Made by a program: the position numbers and the translations under genes. Of a stretch of 64,000 nucleotides of DNA, positions 32,892 to 41,457 are shown piece after piece. The DNA is taken from the NCBI RefSeq assembly GCF_014897705.1, contig NZ_JABUXV010000014.1, positions 56,739 to 120,738 on the forward strand, in the 5' to 3' direction. Position 1 is the stretch's first letter. Each line of letters opens with the position of its first letter. Under the pieces are notes generated by a model. That model ran no database searches. It saw only the letters and a list, made by a program, of their open reading frames with translations, and had not been told where the DNA came from. Source of the DNA: Brachybacterium sp. FME24. GTDB lineage: Bacteria; Actinomycetota; Actinomycetes; Actinomycetales; Dermabacteraceae.

Positions 32892-34322
32892 GTGGACTCC
32901 CTATCGAACTTCGACTGGGCGGGGCTGGGACTGAAAGTCCTCGCCGCCGTCGTCATCCTCATCGTCACCGCGATTCTGGCCATGCTGATCAAGAAGGGCG
33001 TGGCCGGCCTGACGCAGAAGGTTCCCGCACTGCGTCGTCCCGGCGTGGACGGTGCCGCACTCGGCAACTCGCTGGGCACCATCGCCTCGATGGTCGTGTG
33101 GCTGCTGGGTCTGATCATCATCCTGGGGATCTTCGAGCTCTCCCAGGTGCTCTCGCCCGTCGTCGGGATGCTCGAGCAGGGGCTCGGCTTCATCCCCAAC
33201 ATCATCGGCGCCGTGTTCGTGTTCATCATCGGCCTGACGATCGCGAAGATCGTGAAGGCGCTGATCGTGACCGCGCTGAACGCCGTCGACTTCGGGAAGC
33301 TGCTGGGCACCGCCCAGTCCGGTTTCGAGAAGGCCACCGGGGGCGTCACCTCCGCGGGTCGTCCCGCCGCTGCCCAGGGTGCTCATCAGGGTGCTCAGGC
33401 GCCCGCCGGCCAGCAGGGCCAGCAGCAGGCTGCGGGCCAGGGTCAGCCGGGCCAGCAGAACAAGCAGGGCTCGAAGCTTCCCGACATCCTGGGCTCCGTC
33501 GTGTTCGCCCTGATCATGATCGTCGTGTCGATCGCGGCGCTGCAGATCCTGGGTATCGCCTCGATCTCCGAGCCTGCTTCCGCGATGCTCACCGGGGTGT
33601 TCACCGCGATCCCGAACATCATCGCCGCCGTGGTGCTGGTGGGTATCGGCGTGCTCATCGCGCGCTTCGTCTCCGGCCTGTTCCGCCCGATCCTCGAGGG
33701 GTCCGCCGTCGACACCTGGCTGACCAAGCAGGACATCCTCCCGCAGGGCGCTTCCGCGACCCCGACGGTGCTGCGCATCGTCGAGATCGCCGTGGTGCTG
33801 TTCTTCGCCGTGATGGGCGCCCAGGCGCTGGGCTTCCCGCAGATCACCGCGATCCTCACCGAGATCCTCGAGCTCGGTGGCAACGTCCTGTTCGGCGGTG
33901 CGATCATCGCCGCCGGCTTCTTCATCGCGACGATCGTCGGCAAGGTGCTTCGCGGCACCCCCGGCACCATCGTGAAGTGGGCGGTCATCATCCTGTTCAC
34001 CGCCATGGGTCTGCAGTCCATGGGCGTGGCAGACTCGATCATCGAAATGGCGTTCGGCGCCCTGGTGATCGGTGCCGCCGCCGCGGCGATGCTGGCCTTC
34101 GGACTCGGCGGGCGCGACGCCGCCGCCCGTCAGCTCGCCAAATTCGAGAAGGCGCAGGCCTCGAAGCCTGCTCCGGCGACCGCTCCGGCTGCCTCCGGCC
34201 CCGCTGCCTCGGGCCCGGGCACATCCGGTCCTGCCGCGTCGGGCCCGGGTGCGTCCGGACCTGCGGGCTCGGGACCGGCTCCGTCCTCCGGCCCCGCGGT
34301 GCCCCCGCGCCCGGAGGTCTGA
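32892..34322 (+). CDS. Mechanosensitive channel-like membrane protein with TM_helix repeats
   Basis: This protein of about 476 residues has a first helix (LGLKVLAAVVILIVTAILAML) and two repeats of a helix pair. In each repeat a VSPVVGML- or EILELGGN-type stretch and a GAVFVFIIGLTIAKIV- or GGAIIAAGFFIATIV-type helix are joined by hydrophilic loops rich in Gln/Gly/Ala. The pattern matches the conserved TM_helix domain found in MscS-like proteins, but no MscS pore/beta domain is seen. The tail is Ala/Pro/Ser/Gly-rich (repeats of GPAASGPG). GTG 32892 is chosen for its GGAGG five bases upstream; an in-frame GTG at 32856 is weaker. Channel function is inferred. Confidence 0.78.
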   Translation: MDSLSNFDWAGLGLKVLAAVVILIVTAILAMLIKKGVAGLTQKVPALRRPGVDGAALGNSLGTIASMVVWLLGLIIILGIFELSQVLSPVVGMLEQGLGFIPNIIGAVFVFIIGLTIAKIVKALIVTALNAVDFGKLLGTAQSGFEKATGGVTSAGRPAAAQGAHQGAQAPAGQQGQQQAAGQGQPGQQNKQGSKLPDILGSVVFALIMIVVSIAALQILGIASISEPASAMLTGVFTAIPNIIAAVVLVGIGVLIARFVSGLFRPILEGSAVDTWLTKQDILPQGASATPTVLRIVEIAVVLFFAVMGAQALGFPQITAILTEILELGGNVLFGGAIIAAGFFIATIVGKVLRGTPGTIVKWAVIILFTAMGLQSMGVADSIIEMAFGALVIGAAAAAMLAFGLGGRDAAARQLAKFEKAQASKPAPATAPAASGPAASGPGTSGPAASGPGASGPAGSGPAPSSGPAVPPRPEV

Positions 34323-34361
34323 TCCCCCGGGCCGGGACACCGGCCCACCCGTGATGCACGC

Positions 34362-34393
34362 CGAGGCCGCCATGGAGCTCCATGGCGGCCTCG
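34362..34393. terminator. Perfect 32-base palindrome, probable terminator
   Basis: Bases 34362-34377 and 34378-34393 are exact reverse complements with no spacer. It lies 40 bases past the stop of the membrane-protein gene. There is no T tract, so termination would be of the GC-hairpin type. Confidence 0.6.
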
Positions 34394-34554
34394 CTGCGCG
34401 TGGGCGAGGGCATCGTCGAAATCCAGGTCGGTTCGCCACCGATCGGTCGGGAGCAGAAGCGGCCGCGGTGCTACGGTCGGATCACAGGTGAGACGGAGGC
34501 CCATGGCGCCGCACGCCGAGGCCGCCGTCGCCCTCCCGACGGAAGGAGAAGTTC

Positions 34555-35109
34555 ATGAACAGCAATCTCGACGGCCGCAAGGTTCTCCTGCTGACCAGCA
34601 ACTTCGGCACGGAGACCGACGAGATCCAGCGTCCCATCGCTGACCTGCGCGAGGCAGGCGCGAGCGTCACCGTGGCCGCCACGGAGGCAGGCTCCGTCCA
34701 GACGCTCGTGCTCGACCACGACCCCGGTCCAGAGGTCCCCGTCGACACCACCTATGACAGCGTGCAGGCGAGCGACTTCGACGCCGTGGTGCTGCCCGGC
34801 GGCACCTTGAACGCCGACGCCCTGCGCACCGACGAGACCGTGCGTGCCCTCGTGCGCGGCTTCGTCGAGGCGGGCAAGCCCGTCGCCGCGATCTGCCACG
34901 CTCCCTGGATCCTGATCGAGGCGGGATTGGTCGAAGGCCGGAGCCTCACCTCGGTGCCCACCATTCGCACCGACGTGGTCAATGCCGGCGGCACCTGGAC
35001 CGATCAGGAGGTCGTCCAGGACGACTCCACGGGGTTCCGTCTGATCACGTCCCGCAACCCCGGCGATCTCGACGCCTTCAACGGCGCGATCATCGACGCC
35101 CTGAGCTGA
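34555..35109 (+). CDS. DJ-1/PfpI family protein (type 1 glutamine amidotransferase-like)
   Basis: This 184-residue cytoplasmic protein has the PfpI fold with the nucleophile cysteine in AAICHAPW, the preceding VLPGG loop, and the PTIRTDVVNAGG region typical of YhbO/PfpI stress proteins. Family members act on glyoxal adducts or as glyoxalases; the exact reaction is debated and not inferable here. The start has GGAAGGAGAAG upstream. The acidic-protein gene follows after 24 bases, so the two may be cotranscribed as a stress pair. Confidence 0.88.
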   Translation: MNSNLDGRKVLLLTSNFGTETDEIQRPIADLREAGASVTVAATEAGSVQTLVLDHDPGPEVPVDTTYDSVQASDFDAVVLPGGTLNADALRTDETVRALVRGFVEAGKPVAAICHAPWILIEAGLVEGRSLTSVPTIRTDVVNAGGTWTDQEVVQDDSTGFRLITSRNPGDLDAFNGAIIDALS

Positions 35110-35133
35110 CCCGCCACTCCCAGGAGGACTGTC

Positions 35134-35523
35134 ATGACCGACCCCCTCGACCCCGAGACCGCCGCGTGGGACCAGGCCGCCGGCCAGGCGCCCGCCGCTG
35201 ACCAGGACCTCGACCAGCTCTCCGAGACCAGCCAGGACGAGTACGCGCGGCCGGCCGACGACGAGCCCGGCGAGGTGAGCATCGACGACGCGCTGGAGGT
35301 TGACCGGGTCGCCGCCGAGGGTGCGGACTCCCGCAACGCCGATGGCTACGGCTTCGACGAGGACCGCGAGCGCGGAGGCGACGACTCCGTGGCCGCCGAG
35401 CAGGGCAACCGCGACGAAGACCGCATGGAGGTCGATGTGGACGACGAGCAGCTCGACCAGATCGCCGGCGCCGACGGGGACTCCGCCGGCACCGAGCGGG
35501 ACCTCACCGACCCGGGGGCCTGA
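35134..35523 (+). CDS. Highly acidic protein of unknown function
   Basis: The 129 residues are dominated by Asp, Glu, Ala and Gly with almost no hydrophobic core, suggesting a disordered cytoplasmic protein. Local blocks are LDQLSETSQDEYARP, DDALEVDRVAAEG and RNADGYGFDEDRERGG. ATG 35134 has CAGGAGG seven bases upstream. The third-codon bias supports a real gene. It follows the PfpI-like gene by 24 bases. Similar acidic stress-associated proteins (DUF5709-like) exist in actinobacteria, but I cannot assign the family with certainty. Confidence 0.7.
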   Translation: MTDPLDPETAAWDQAAGQAPAADQDLDQLSETSQDEYARPADDEPGEVSIDDALEVDRVAAEGADSRNADGYGFDEDRERGGDDSVAAEQGNRDEDRMEVDVDDEQLDQIAGADGDSAGTERDLTDPGA

Positions 35524-35605
35524 GCGACCTCAGCGCCCTGGGCGGGGTCACGCCCGGTGGCAGGGTGCCCCGGACCCAGTCGTCGACGGGTCCGGGGGCG
35601 TGCGC

Positions 35606-37312
35606 TCAGCTCGCGAGCAGAGCTGCGAGGATCTTCTCGTCGGCCTCCTGCCGAGAGCGCAGGTGCGCACTCACGTCGTACGAGAACGAGGAGTAGGTCA
35701 GCGTGCCTCCCTCGTCGATCAGCGCCTTCGCACTGGGTCGATCGGTGAGTTCCGCCAACCAGGACAGAGCCCGGTGGTCCGCCATGGCCTGCGCGAACAC
35801 CCGGTGCCTGATCGACAGCCAGGGCGTGCCGTCGGGACCGGGGTACACGGCGAAGGCGTCCCCGCCGAAGAAGGGCCCGCCCGCACAGGTGTCCTGGAAC
35901 GGGTCGATCGGCTCCAGGGAGAACTGCGACCACCAGAAGTTGTAGCCCCAGTGCAGGAAGCCGGGGGCGTCGAAGGCGAACAGCTGCCGTCCCAGCACCC
36001 GGTTGCGCACCGAGGGCTGGGCGATGTAGCGATTGGCGACATCCCGATTCTGGGAGACGCAGTAGTACACCCACGGGGTGCGCCCGGCCTCGAGGAAGGG
36101 TCCGACGTGGTCCGTGGCCACGATCGGCGTGTCCACCACGCCCTGCTCGGCGAAGGCGAAGGAACTCAGCGCATCGACCACCTGGGCGCCCTCGAGGAGG
36201 TCCGCCACCTGGGCCTTGGCGGCCTTGTACTCCTCGAGATGATCTGCGTGGGGCTCGTCGGAGATGTGCCACAGCACCTGACCGTCCCACCAGGTCTCGA
36301 GATGGGCCCGCAGCGCCGGGATCAGTGCCGAGAGCAGCCGGCGGTAGGCGGGGGAGGTCGCCGGGACGTGCCACCCGAAGCGGTCCTCGAGCCCTTCGAT
36401 GGTCTCCACCTGGATCGCGGGGGTGAAGCGGGCGCCCCACTGGGTGAACAGGTGTGCGATCTCCAGGGAGCGGATTCCCAGATCGCGGCAGATCTCGAGC
36501 CAGCGATTAAGCCGATGGAAGTCGAAGCTGTACTCCCCGTCGAGGTCGCGGATCCCCACCAGTTGCACGACGGGGCGCGTTTGACCCTCGGCGGTGTCCA
36601 GGGGCGGCGTCCACGTCGGCGTGAGCACCGAGTTCACGTCCATCTCTCGCGCCGAGGCGAGGAAGGCCTCGATCAGTTCCCAGTGCCGCTCGGAGAACAC
36701 GGCGACGTCGTAGTAGGTCGAGAGGCTGTCGGCGTGGAACCAGTGGGTGTTGACGAGGTCCAGTTCAGGCAGGCGGTGCGGGTGGATTCGCAGCAGCGCG
36801 CTGTGCTCGGCGAGGACGTGCTCGCCGTCGGCGCTGGTCAGCGAGATGGTCAGAGTGTGCTCGCCGGCGTCCGCTTCGTCGACGGGGACCACGTCGATCC
36901 ACAGGGACTCCCAGATCCCGGCGCTGAGCTGCACCGTGGGGCCGATGATCGGCTCGAGCAGATCGGGGTACTCGCCGGGTTCGGTCGCCAGGTAGTGCTC
37001 GTCGGGATCCTCGGGGGCGGGGGAGGAGACCGGCACCCGTCGCACCGCGTGGACCCTGGCCCGCTCGGCCAGGTCTCCGCCGAGCTGCACCCGCACCACG
37101 GCGGTGGCATCCTCGAGATCGCGCGGTGCATGGGCGGAGCGGTCCGGGGAGGCGGTGTCCGGGGCGTCGCCCTTGATCAGGAGCAGGGCGACCTGCATGG
37201 ACAGCACCTCGCCCAGGAATCCGGAGGCGTGCGCGCCTCCGATGAGCTCGGCAGGGCGCGGGGGCGAGTCCCCGAGCACCTTCTCGAGGGAATCGATCAG
37301 GACTGACTGCAC
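35606..37312 (-). CDS. DUF4091 domain protein, putative glycoside hydrolase
   Basis: This 568-residue protein has an N-terminal beta-rich region (DGEHVLAEHSALLRIHPHRLPE) and a TIM-barrel-like C-terminal two-thirds. Barrel features include the active-site-like WHISDEPH, VVALS-type strands, and HWGYNFWWSQFS near the end, followed by YPGPDGTPWLSIR. This layout matches DUF4091 proteins, which occur with carbohydrate metabolism genes. No signal peptide is visible, so it may act on intracellular sugars. GTG 37312 is preferred, with GAGGAGAG upstream, over ATG 37375 in the same frame. Catalytic activity is unproven. Confidence 0.8.
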   Translation of the reverse strand: MQSVLIDSLEKVLGDSPPRPAELIGGAHASGFLGEVLSMQVALLLIKGDAPDTASPDRSAHAPRDLEDATAVVRVQLGGDLAERARVHAVRRVPVSSPAPEDPDEHYLATEPGEYPDLLEPIIGPTVQLSAGIWESLWIDVVPVDEADAGEHTLTISLTSADGEHVLAEHSALLRIHPHRLPELDLVNTHWFHADSLSTYYDVAVFSERHWELIEAFLASAREMDVNSVLTPTWTPPLDTAEGQTRPVVQLVGIRDLDGEYSFDFHRLNRWLEICRDLGIRSLEIAHLFTQWGARFTPAIQVETIEGLEDRFGWHVPATSPAYRRLLSALIPALRAHLETWWDGQVLWHISDEPHADHLEEYKAAKAQVADLLEGAQVVDALSSFAFAEQGVVDTPIVATDHVGPFLEAGRTPWVYYCVSQNRDVANRYIAQPSVRNRVLGRQLFAFDAPGFLHWGYNFWWSQFSLEPIDPFQDTCAGGPFFGGDAFAVYPGPDGTPWLSIRHRVFAQAMADHRALSWLAELTDRPSAKALIDEGGTLTYSSFSYDVSAHLRSRQEADEKILAALLAS

Positions 37313-37438
37313 GGGAGCTCTCCTCGTGGGGACGACGTCGATGTCTGTAGCCGGGGCCAGTGTCCATCCTGGCACGCACGGGGAGCAGCGTCACGGGTGG
37401 TTGCTCGGAGCCTGCCGATCGGCCGTGCGAATAATTCG

Positions 37439-37467
37439 TTGCGGCCGTCGCAGGCCGGTCGTACGGT
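37439..37467 (+). promoter_or_regulatory. Sigma-70-type promoter upstream of the leader ORF
   Basis: TTGCGG (37439-37444) and TACGGT (37462-37467) are 17 bases apart. Transcription would begin near 37474, just before an exceptionally strong ribosome-binding site. Confidence 0.55.
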
Positions 37468-37498
37468 GGTCGGACACAGGAAGGAGGTGATCCGACGA

Positions 37499-37537
37499 AT
37501 GATTTCGTATCGGACAAGTGAGGTGGCTCGCCGCTGA
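37499..37537 (+). CDS. 12-residue leader peptide with maximal Shine-Dalgarno
   Basis: ATG 37499 begins MISYRTSEVARR and a TGA. The upstream AAGGAGGTGATCC (37481-37493) is complementary to 13 consecutive bases of the 16S rRNA 3' tail, far stronger than any other site in this window. The position between a good promoter and a coupled downstream frame suggests a translated leader that regulates the following genes. The codons include ACA and AGT, uncommon in this genome. Expression is not proven. Confidence 0.5.
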   Translation: MISYRTSEVARR

Positions 37538-37712
37538 GGCGACCATCGACCTGACCCGCCCCCGGGCGGTCCACCAGATCGACGGACCTGCAGCGAATTC
37601 CACCGAGCTGCCGGGACCCGCAGGTGGTCGGACATCGTCCATCCGACCAGCGCAGATGCGCAGCCTGCGGGTCCTTTCCTGCCCGGGCGCAGCTACTACG
37701 CTCGGGGCATGA
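37518..37712 (+). CDS. Small ORF bridging the leader peptide and the carboxylesterase
   Basis: GTG 37518 opens a 64-residue frame that overlaps the leader peptide by 20 bases and ends in ATGA, shared with the carboxylesterase start. The middle reads TIDLTRPRAVHQIDGPAA and the rest is Gly/Pro/Arg-rich. It has no ribosome-binding site of its own, so translation would rely on coupling to the leader. It may instead be untranslated leader RNA. Confidence 0.35.
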   Translation: MRWLAAEATIDLTRPRAVHQIDGPAANSTELPGPAGGRTSSIRPAQMRSLRVLSCPGAATTLGA

Positions 37713-38395
37713 CGAATGCACCCCAGTACGCACCGGTCGAGCTGATCTCCCCGAGCATCGACGACGACGCCGTGGTGCGGGCGGACCCGCCTGGCTCCAC
37801 GCCGGGGGGAAGGCCCGTGGTGATCCTGCTGCACGGCCTGGGCAGCCACGAAGAGGACCTCACCGGGCTGGTCCCGTTCCTGCCGGCCCACTTCACCTAC
37901 GCCTCCCTGCGCGGCATCTACCGCTACGTGCAGGGGTACGCCTGGTTCGAGATGCCGGTGAATCCGGAGAACCCCGAGGCGCTGCAGTCCTCGGCCGCCG
38001 CCGTGGAGACCTGGATCGCGGACCAGGTCGCCCAGGGGGTCCGCGTGGTCGGCGCCATCGGCTTCTCCCAGGGCGGCGCCCTCGCGCTGCAGCTGCTGCG
38101 CCGCGACCCGCACGCCCTGGAGTGGATCGTGCAGCTTTCCGGATTCCCGTTCCCGGCGCCGATGCCGGGCGATGCGGCACTGGCGGAGGTCTCGCCTCCC
38201 GCACTGTGGGGGCACGGCGGCATCGACCCGCACTTCGGCCCCGAACGGGAGGACGCAGTGCGTGCGTTCATGCGTGAGCACACGCGGATGGAGGAGGAGC
38301 GCAGGCCGCATCTCGGGCACGCTGTGGACGAGGTCGAGCTGCGAGCGATCGCCGCGTTCCTGCAGCGCAGGGCAGAGGACGCACCGAAGCACTGA
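37709..38395 (+). CDS. Phospholipase/carboxylesterase family alpha/beta hydrolase
   Basis: This 228-residue small esterase of the abhydrolase_2 type has VVILLHGLGSHEEDL (oxyanion loop), GFSQGGALALQLL (nucleophile Ser), WGHGGIDPHF (acid region) and LGHAVDEVEL (His). It is probably cytoplasmic and acts on short-chain esters or lysophospholipids. ATG 37709 overlaps the preceding small ORF (ATGA). It also has TACGCT six bases upstream, so it could be made both from the upstream promoter and from its own leaderless transcript. Confidence 0.85.
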   Translation: MTNAPQYAPVELISPSIDDDAVVRADPPGSTPGGRPVVILLHGLGSHEEDLTGLVPFLPAHFTYASLRGIYRYVQGYAWFEMPVNPENPEALQSSAAAVETWIADQVAQGVRVVGAIGFSQGGALALQLLRRDPHALEWIVQLSGFPFPAPMPGDAALAEVSPPALWGHGGIDPHFGPEREDAVRAFMREHTRMEEERRPHLGHAVDEVELRAIAAFLQRRAEDAPKH

Positions 38396-38638
38396 TCCGA
38401 GGGCGACAGCTCGTCGGGAGGGTTCGGGCAGGGGGCGGGGTGCGTCCATGCCGCGGGCTTCCGTCTCGACCGGGTGCGACGCTGAGTTGGCTGCGCGGCG
38501 GGGAGGGGCACGCCGGGCGGGCGGATGAGTGCGTCCGACCTCGCATCCACAACCCCTCCCACACCCAGGGATCGGGTTGTAGCATTCGTTCATTCCCCTC
38601 CGAGAGCCGGAGCGGAGTACAAGGAGCACCAGGAGACC

Positions 38639-38731
38639 ATGAGCGCCGCCAGCGACGCCCCGAGTGACAGTCCCAGGCCTTCGGGCCTGACACGACATTC
38701 ATTCCACAGGGGGATTCGTCCATGGACCTGA
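38639..38731 (+). CDS. 30-residue Pro/Arg-rich leader ORF before the CNNM genes
   Basis: ATG 38639 has AGGAG five bases upstream. The frame reads through DSPRPSGLTRHSFHRGIRPW and stops ten bases inside the next gene. It contains a six-pair hairpin with a TTCG loop (38674-38689). Such Pro-rich leaders upstream of magnesium transporters (mgtL of Salmonella) control transcription by ribosome stalling. A comparable role here is inference. Confidence 0.45.
   Translation: MSAASDAPSDSPRPSGLTRHSFHRGIRPWT
38674..38689 (+). promoter_or_regulatory. UUCG-capped hairpin within the CNNM leader
   Basis: CAGGCC pairs with GGCCTG around TTCG, an extra-stable tetraloop. It lies inside the leader ORF 33 bases before the transporter start. 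Confidence 0.5.
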
Positions 38732-40227
38732 TAGGTCCCCTCATATCCCTCGGCGTCGGGCTCCTGCTCGTCGCCGCATGCGGCGGTTTCGTCGCCGCAG
38801 AGTTCTCTCTCATCACCGCTAACCGCAACGACGTCGAAGCCGCCGTCGACGCAGGTGACAAGCGTGCCGGCGGCGTGCTGGAGGGCATGAAGACCCTCTC
38901 CACGCAACTCTCCGGCGCACAGCTGGGCATCACCGTCACCAACCTCGGCATCGGTTTCCTCGCGGAACCCGCGATCGCCGCGCTGCTCGGCCCACCGCTG
39001 GTGGACGCCGGGCTCGGTCCGGTCGGCGCCCGCTCGGTCTCCGTCGCCACCGCCCTGGTGCTCGCCACCGGGATGACCATGATCTTCGGTGAACTCGTCC
39101 CCAAGAACATGGCGATCGCCCAGCCACTTCGCACGGCGAAGCTGGTCGTCGGCTTCCAGCGGATCTTCACGAAGATCTTCGGGCTGCCGATCCGCCTGTT
39201 CAACGGCAACGCCAACGCCGTGGTGCGCGCCCTGGGCTTCGAGCCGCAGGAGGAGCTGAGCTCCGCCCGCAGCGCCGAAGAGCTCTCCGCGCTGGTCAAG
39301 CGCTCGGCCGACGAAGGCGCCTTGGCGGAGGAGACTGCCTCGCTGGTTCAGCGCACCCTGGCCTTCGGTGACCGTCGTGCCCACGATGCGATGGTTCCGC
39401 GTGGACGCATGGACTCCCTGGACGTGGACGGGACCGTCGAGGATCTGCTGGAGCTGGCCCGCACCACCGGCCACTCCCGGTTCCCGGTCCTGACCGACGA
39501 GAACGAGGTCGCCGGGGTCGCGCACATCCGGCACGGTCTGGCGATCCCCTTCGACGAACGCCCCTCCACCCGGGTCGACGCCGTGATGGGCAGTGCCACC
39601 TTCGTCCCGGACACGGTTCCGCTGGACGATCTCATGGACACCCTGCGGGGCGGCGGCCTGCAGATGGCTGTCGTGGTCGACGAGTTCGGCGACCACGCCG
39701 GCCTGATCACGCTCGAGGATCTGGTCGAGGAGATCGTCGGCGAGGTCCGCGACGAGCACGACGAGGAGATGGACGACACCCCGGAACCCGACGGCTCCTG
39801 GGACCTCGACGCCCGGATGCGGCCCGACGAGGCCACCGAGCGCCTCGGCGTCACCGTCCCCGAGCACGAGGACTACGACACCCTCGCCGGCCTGGTCACC
39901 CTCGAGCTGGGACGACTGGCGGAGGTCGGCGACGAGATCGTCGTGGATACCGATCCCGTCCCAGGAGAGGAACCCGCCCGGCTGCGCATCGAGGTGACCG
40001 AGGTCGACGGCATGCGCATCGAGACGGTCCATGTGAAGGTCGAGCCCGTCCCCGTCGAGGACGAGGACGAGGACAAGCCCTCCCGCCGCGAGCGGGAGAA
40101 GGCGGAGAAGGCAGAGCGCCGCGAGCAGTCGGAGCGCCGCGAGAGCGAACGCTCCGAGCGCCGTGAGCTCGAGAAGGCCGGTCGCCGCTCGGTTCCCGAG
40201 CGCGACGAGAGCGAGGTGGGTCGATGA
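38722..40227 (+). CDS. CNNM/CorC-type divalent-cation transporter (hemolysin family), first gene
   Basis: This 501-residue membrane protein has the CNNM/DUF21 transmembrane domain (three to four helices, residues about 5-185, with AEFSLITANRND and FGELVPKNMAIAQPLR). A pair of CBS domains follows (HDAMVPRGRMDSLDVD and MAVVVDEFGDHAGLITLEDLVEEIVGE), then a CorC_HlyC domain (about 360-445). The last 45 residues are a charged Glu/Arg coil. Relatives export Mg2+ or Co2+. ATG 38722 has GGGGGA upstream and overlaps the leader ORF. It is coupled to the next gene by ATGA. Confidence 0.9.
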   Translation: MDLIGPLISLGVGLLLVAACGGFVAAEFSLITANRNDVEAAVDAGDKRAGGVLEGMKTLSTQLSGAQLGITVTNLGIGFLAEPAIAALLGPPLVDAGLGPVGARSVSVATALVLATGMTMIFGELVPKNMAIAQPLRTAKLVVGFQRIFTKIFGLPIRLFNGNANAVVRALGFEPQEELSSARSAEELSALVKRSADEGALAEETASLVQRTLAFGDRRAHDAMVPRGRMDSLDVDGTVEDLLELARTTGHSRFPVLTDENEVAGVAHIRHGLAIPFDERPSTRVDAVMGSATFVPDTVPLDDLMDTLRGGGLQMAVVVDEFGDHAGLITLEDLVEEIVGEVRDEHDEEMDDTPEPDGSWDLDARMRPDEATERLGVTVPEHEDYDTLAGLVTLELGRLAEVGDEIVVDTDPVPGEEPARLRIEVTEVDGMRIETVHVKVEPVPVEDEDEDKPSRREREKAEKAERREQSERRESERSERRELEKAGRRSVPERDESEVGR

Positions 40228-41264
40228 GCGCCGGACTCGGTCTCTCCCTGACCCTTCTCCTGCTGCTGTTGAATGCCTTCTTCGTGGGTGCGGAGTTCGC
40301 CCTGATCTCCGCCCGACGCGCCGTGATCGAGCCCAAGGCCCTGGACGGCAACTGGGCCGCGCGAATCACGATCTCCGCGATGGAGCAGGTCTCCTTGATG
40401 ATGGCGGGCGCGCAGATGGGCATCACCGTGTGTTCGCTGGCGCTCGGTGCGATCAGCGAACCGGTCATCGCCCACCTGCTCGAGGTGCCGTTCGAGGTGA
40501 CGGGAGTGCCGGACGCGCTGGTGCACCCGATCTCCTTCGCGATCGCCCTGGGCCTGGTCACCTACCTCCACGTCGTGTTCGGTGAGATGGTGCCCAAGAA
40601 CATCGCGCTCGCCGGCCCGGAGCGGATGGCACTGATCCTGGCTCCCCCGCTGGTGGGCATCGTGACAGTGCTGCGCCCCGTGCTGTGGCTGCTCAACGGC
40701 ATCGGCAACCTGGTTCTGCGTGCCCTCGGCGTCACCCCGAAGAATGAGGTCACCAGTATCTTCACTCGCAACGAGGTGGCGGCGATGGTGAGCGAGTCCC
40801 GCGAGGGCGGGCTGCTCGAGGACAACGACGAGGCGCTCCTGCTGGGTGCGCTCCGCTTCGAGGCCCGCAGCGTGGCGAACCTGGTGATTCCGCTGGAGAG
40901 CATCTCCAGCCTGCCCGAGGGCGTCACCGCCGCGGAGGCCGAGGTCGCCGCGGTCGAGGGCTTCTCCCGGTTCCCGGTGCAGGCTGCCGACGGACGCCTG
41001 ACCGGCTACGTCCACATCAAGGACCTGCTGGACTCCGTGCAGGAGTACCGCGACAAACCGATCCCGGCCGAGCGCATTCGCTCGCTCCCGCAGATCGGCG
41101 CGGAGGAGTCGCTGCGCCAGGCGCTCACCTCGATGCAGGATTCCGGGGCGCACCTCGGGGCCGCGACCGATGCGGACGGCTCGGTCATCGGGATCGTCAC
41201 CCTGGAGGACATGCTCGAGGAACTCGTGGGCCAGATCCGCGACGACTCCCGCATAGCCGCCTGA
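40224..41264 (+). CDS. CNNM/CorC-type divalent-cation transporter, second gene
   Basis: This 346-residue paralogue of the preceding gene has the DUF21 helices (AFFVGAEFALISARRAVIEPK, FGEMVPKNIALAGPER) and a CBS pair (VIPLESISSLPEGV and GIVTLEDMLEELVGQ). It lacks the CorC_HlyC domain and charged tail. The ATGA overlap with its neighbour implies equal expression and probably a heteromeric complex, a common actinobacterial arrangement. The gene is followed directly by a hexanucleotide repeat and a large hairpin. Confidence 0.9.
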   Translation: MSAGLGLSLTLLLLLLNAFFVGAEFALISARRAVIEPKALDGNWAARITISAMEQVSLMMAGAQMGITVCSLALGAISEPVIAHLLEVPFEVTGVPDALVHPISFAIALGLVTYLHVVFGEMVPKNIALAGPERMALILAPPLVGIVTVLRPVLWLLNGIGNLVLRALGVTPKNEVTSIFTRNEVAAMVSESREGGLLEDNDEALLLGALRFEARSVANLVIPLESISSLPEGVTAAEAEVAAVEGFSRFPVQAADGRLTGYVHIKDLLDSVQEYRDKPIPAERIRSLPQIGAEESLRQALTSMQDSGAHLGAATDADGSVIGIVTLEDMLEELVGQIRDDSRIAA

Positions 41265-41336
41265 GCCACGGCCACGGCTACGGCTACGGCCACAGCCACG
41301 GCCACAGCCACGGCGACGGCCACGGCCGCAGCCACA
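41265..41336. repeat. Twelve-copy hexanucleotide repeat (GCCACG-like)
   Basis: Twelve consecutive six-base units match GCCACG with single changes. The repeat starts at the base after the stop codon of the second CNNM gene. It is non-coding on the plus strand; on the minus strand it would read Val/Ala repeats. Confidence 0.8.
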
Positions 41337-41410
41337 GGACCTGGCCCGGTTCCGCAGCTCTGCCCACCGACATCGCGGGCGTAGCCGATCGCATCCCCGT
41401 CGCATCACGA

Positions 41411-41457
41411 GTTGATCGACGAAATCTTCCTCTTCGGGGAAGTTTTCGTCGATCAAC
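41411..41457. terminator. Long interrupted hairpin, probable bidirectional terminator
   Basis: A fourteen-pair stem (41411-41424 with 41444-41457), one T-T mismatch and a five-pair stem (41426-41430 with 41438-41442) enclose a seven-base loop. It is AT-richer than the surroundings and lies between the CNNM pair and the methyltransferase. It is followed by two copies of TGTCTGGCTCGGG about 30 bases apart. Confidence 0.6.

Noticed and set aside
32813..34354. Plus-strand frame overlapping the mechanosensitive-type gene in another phase
   Set aside because: It is highly Arg-rich with no hydrophobic helices; the alternative phase has regular transmembrane segments and a ribosome-binding site.
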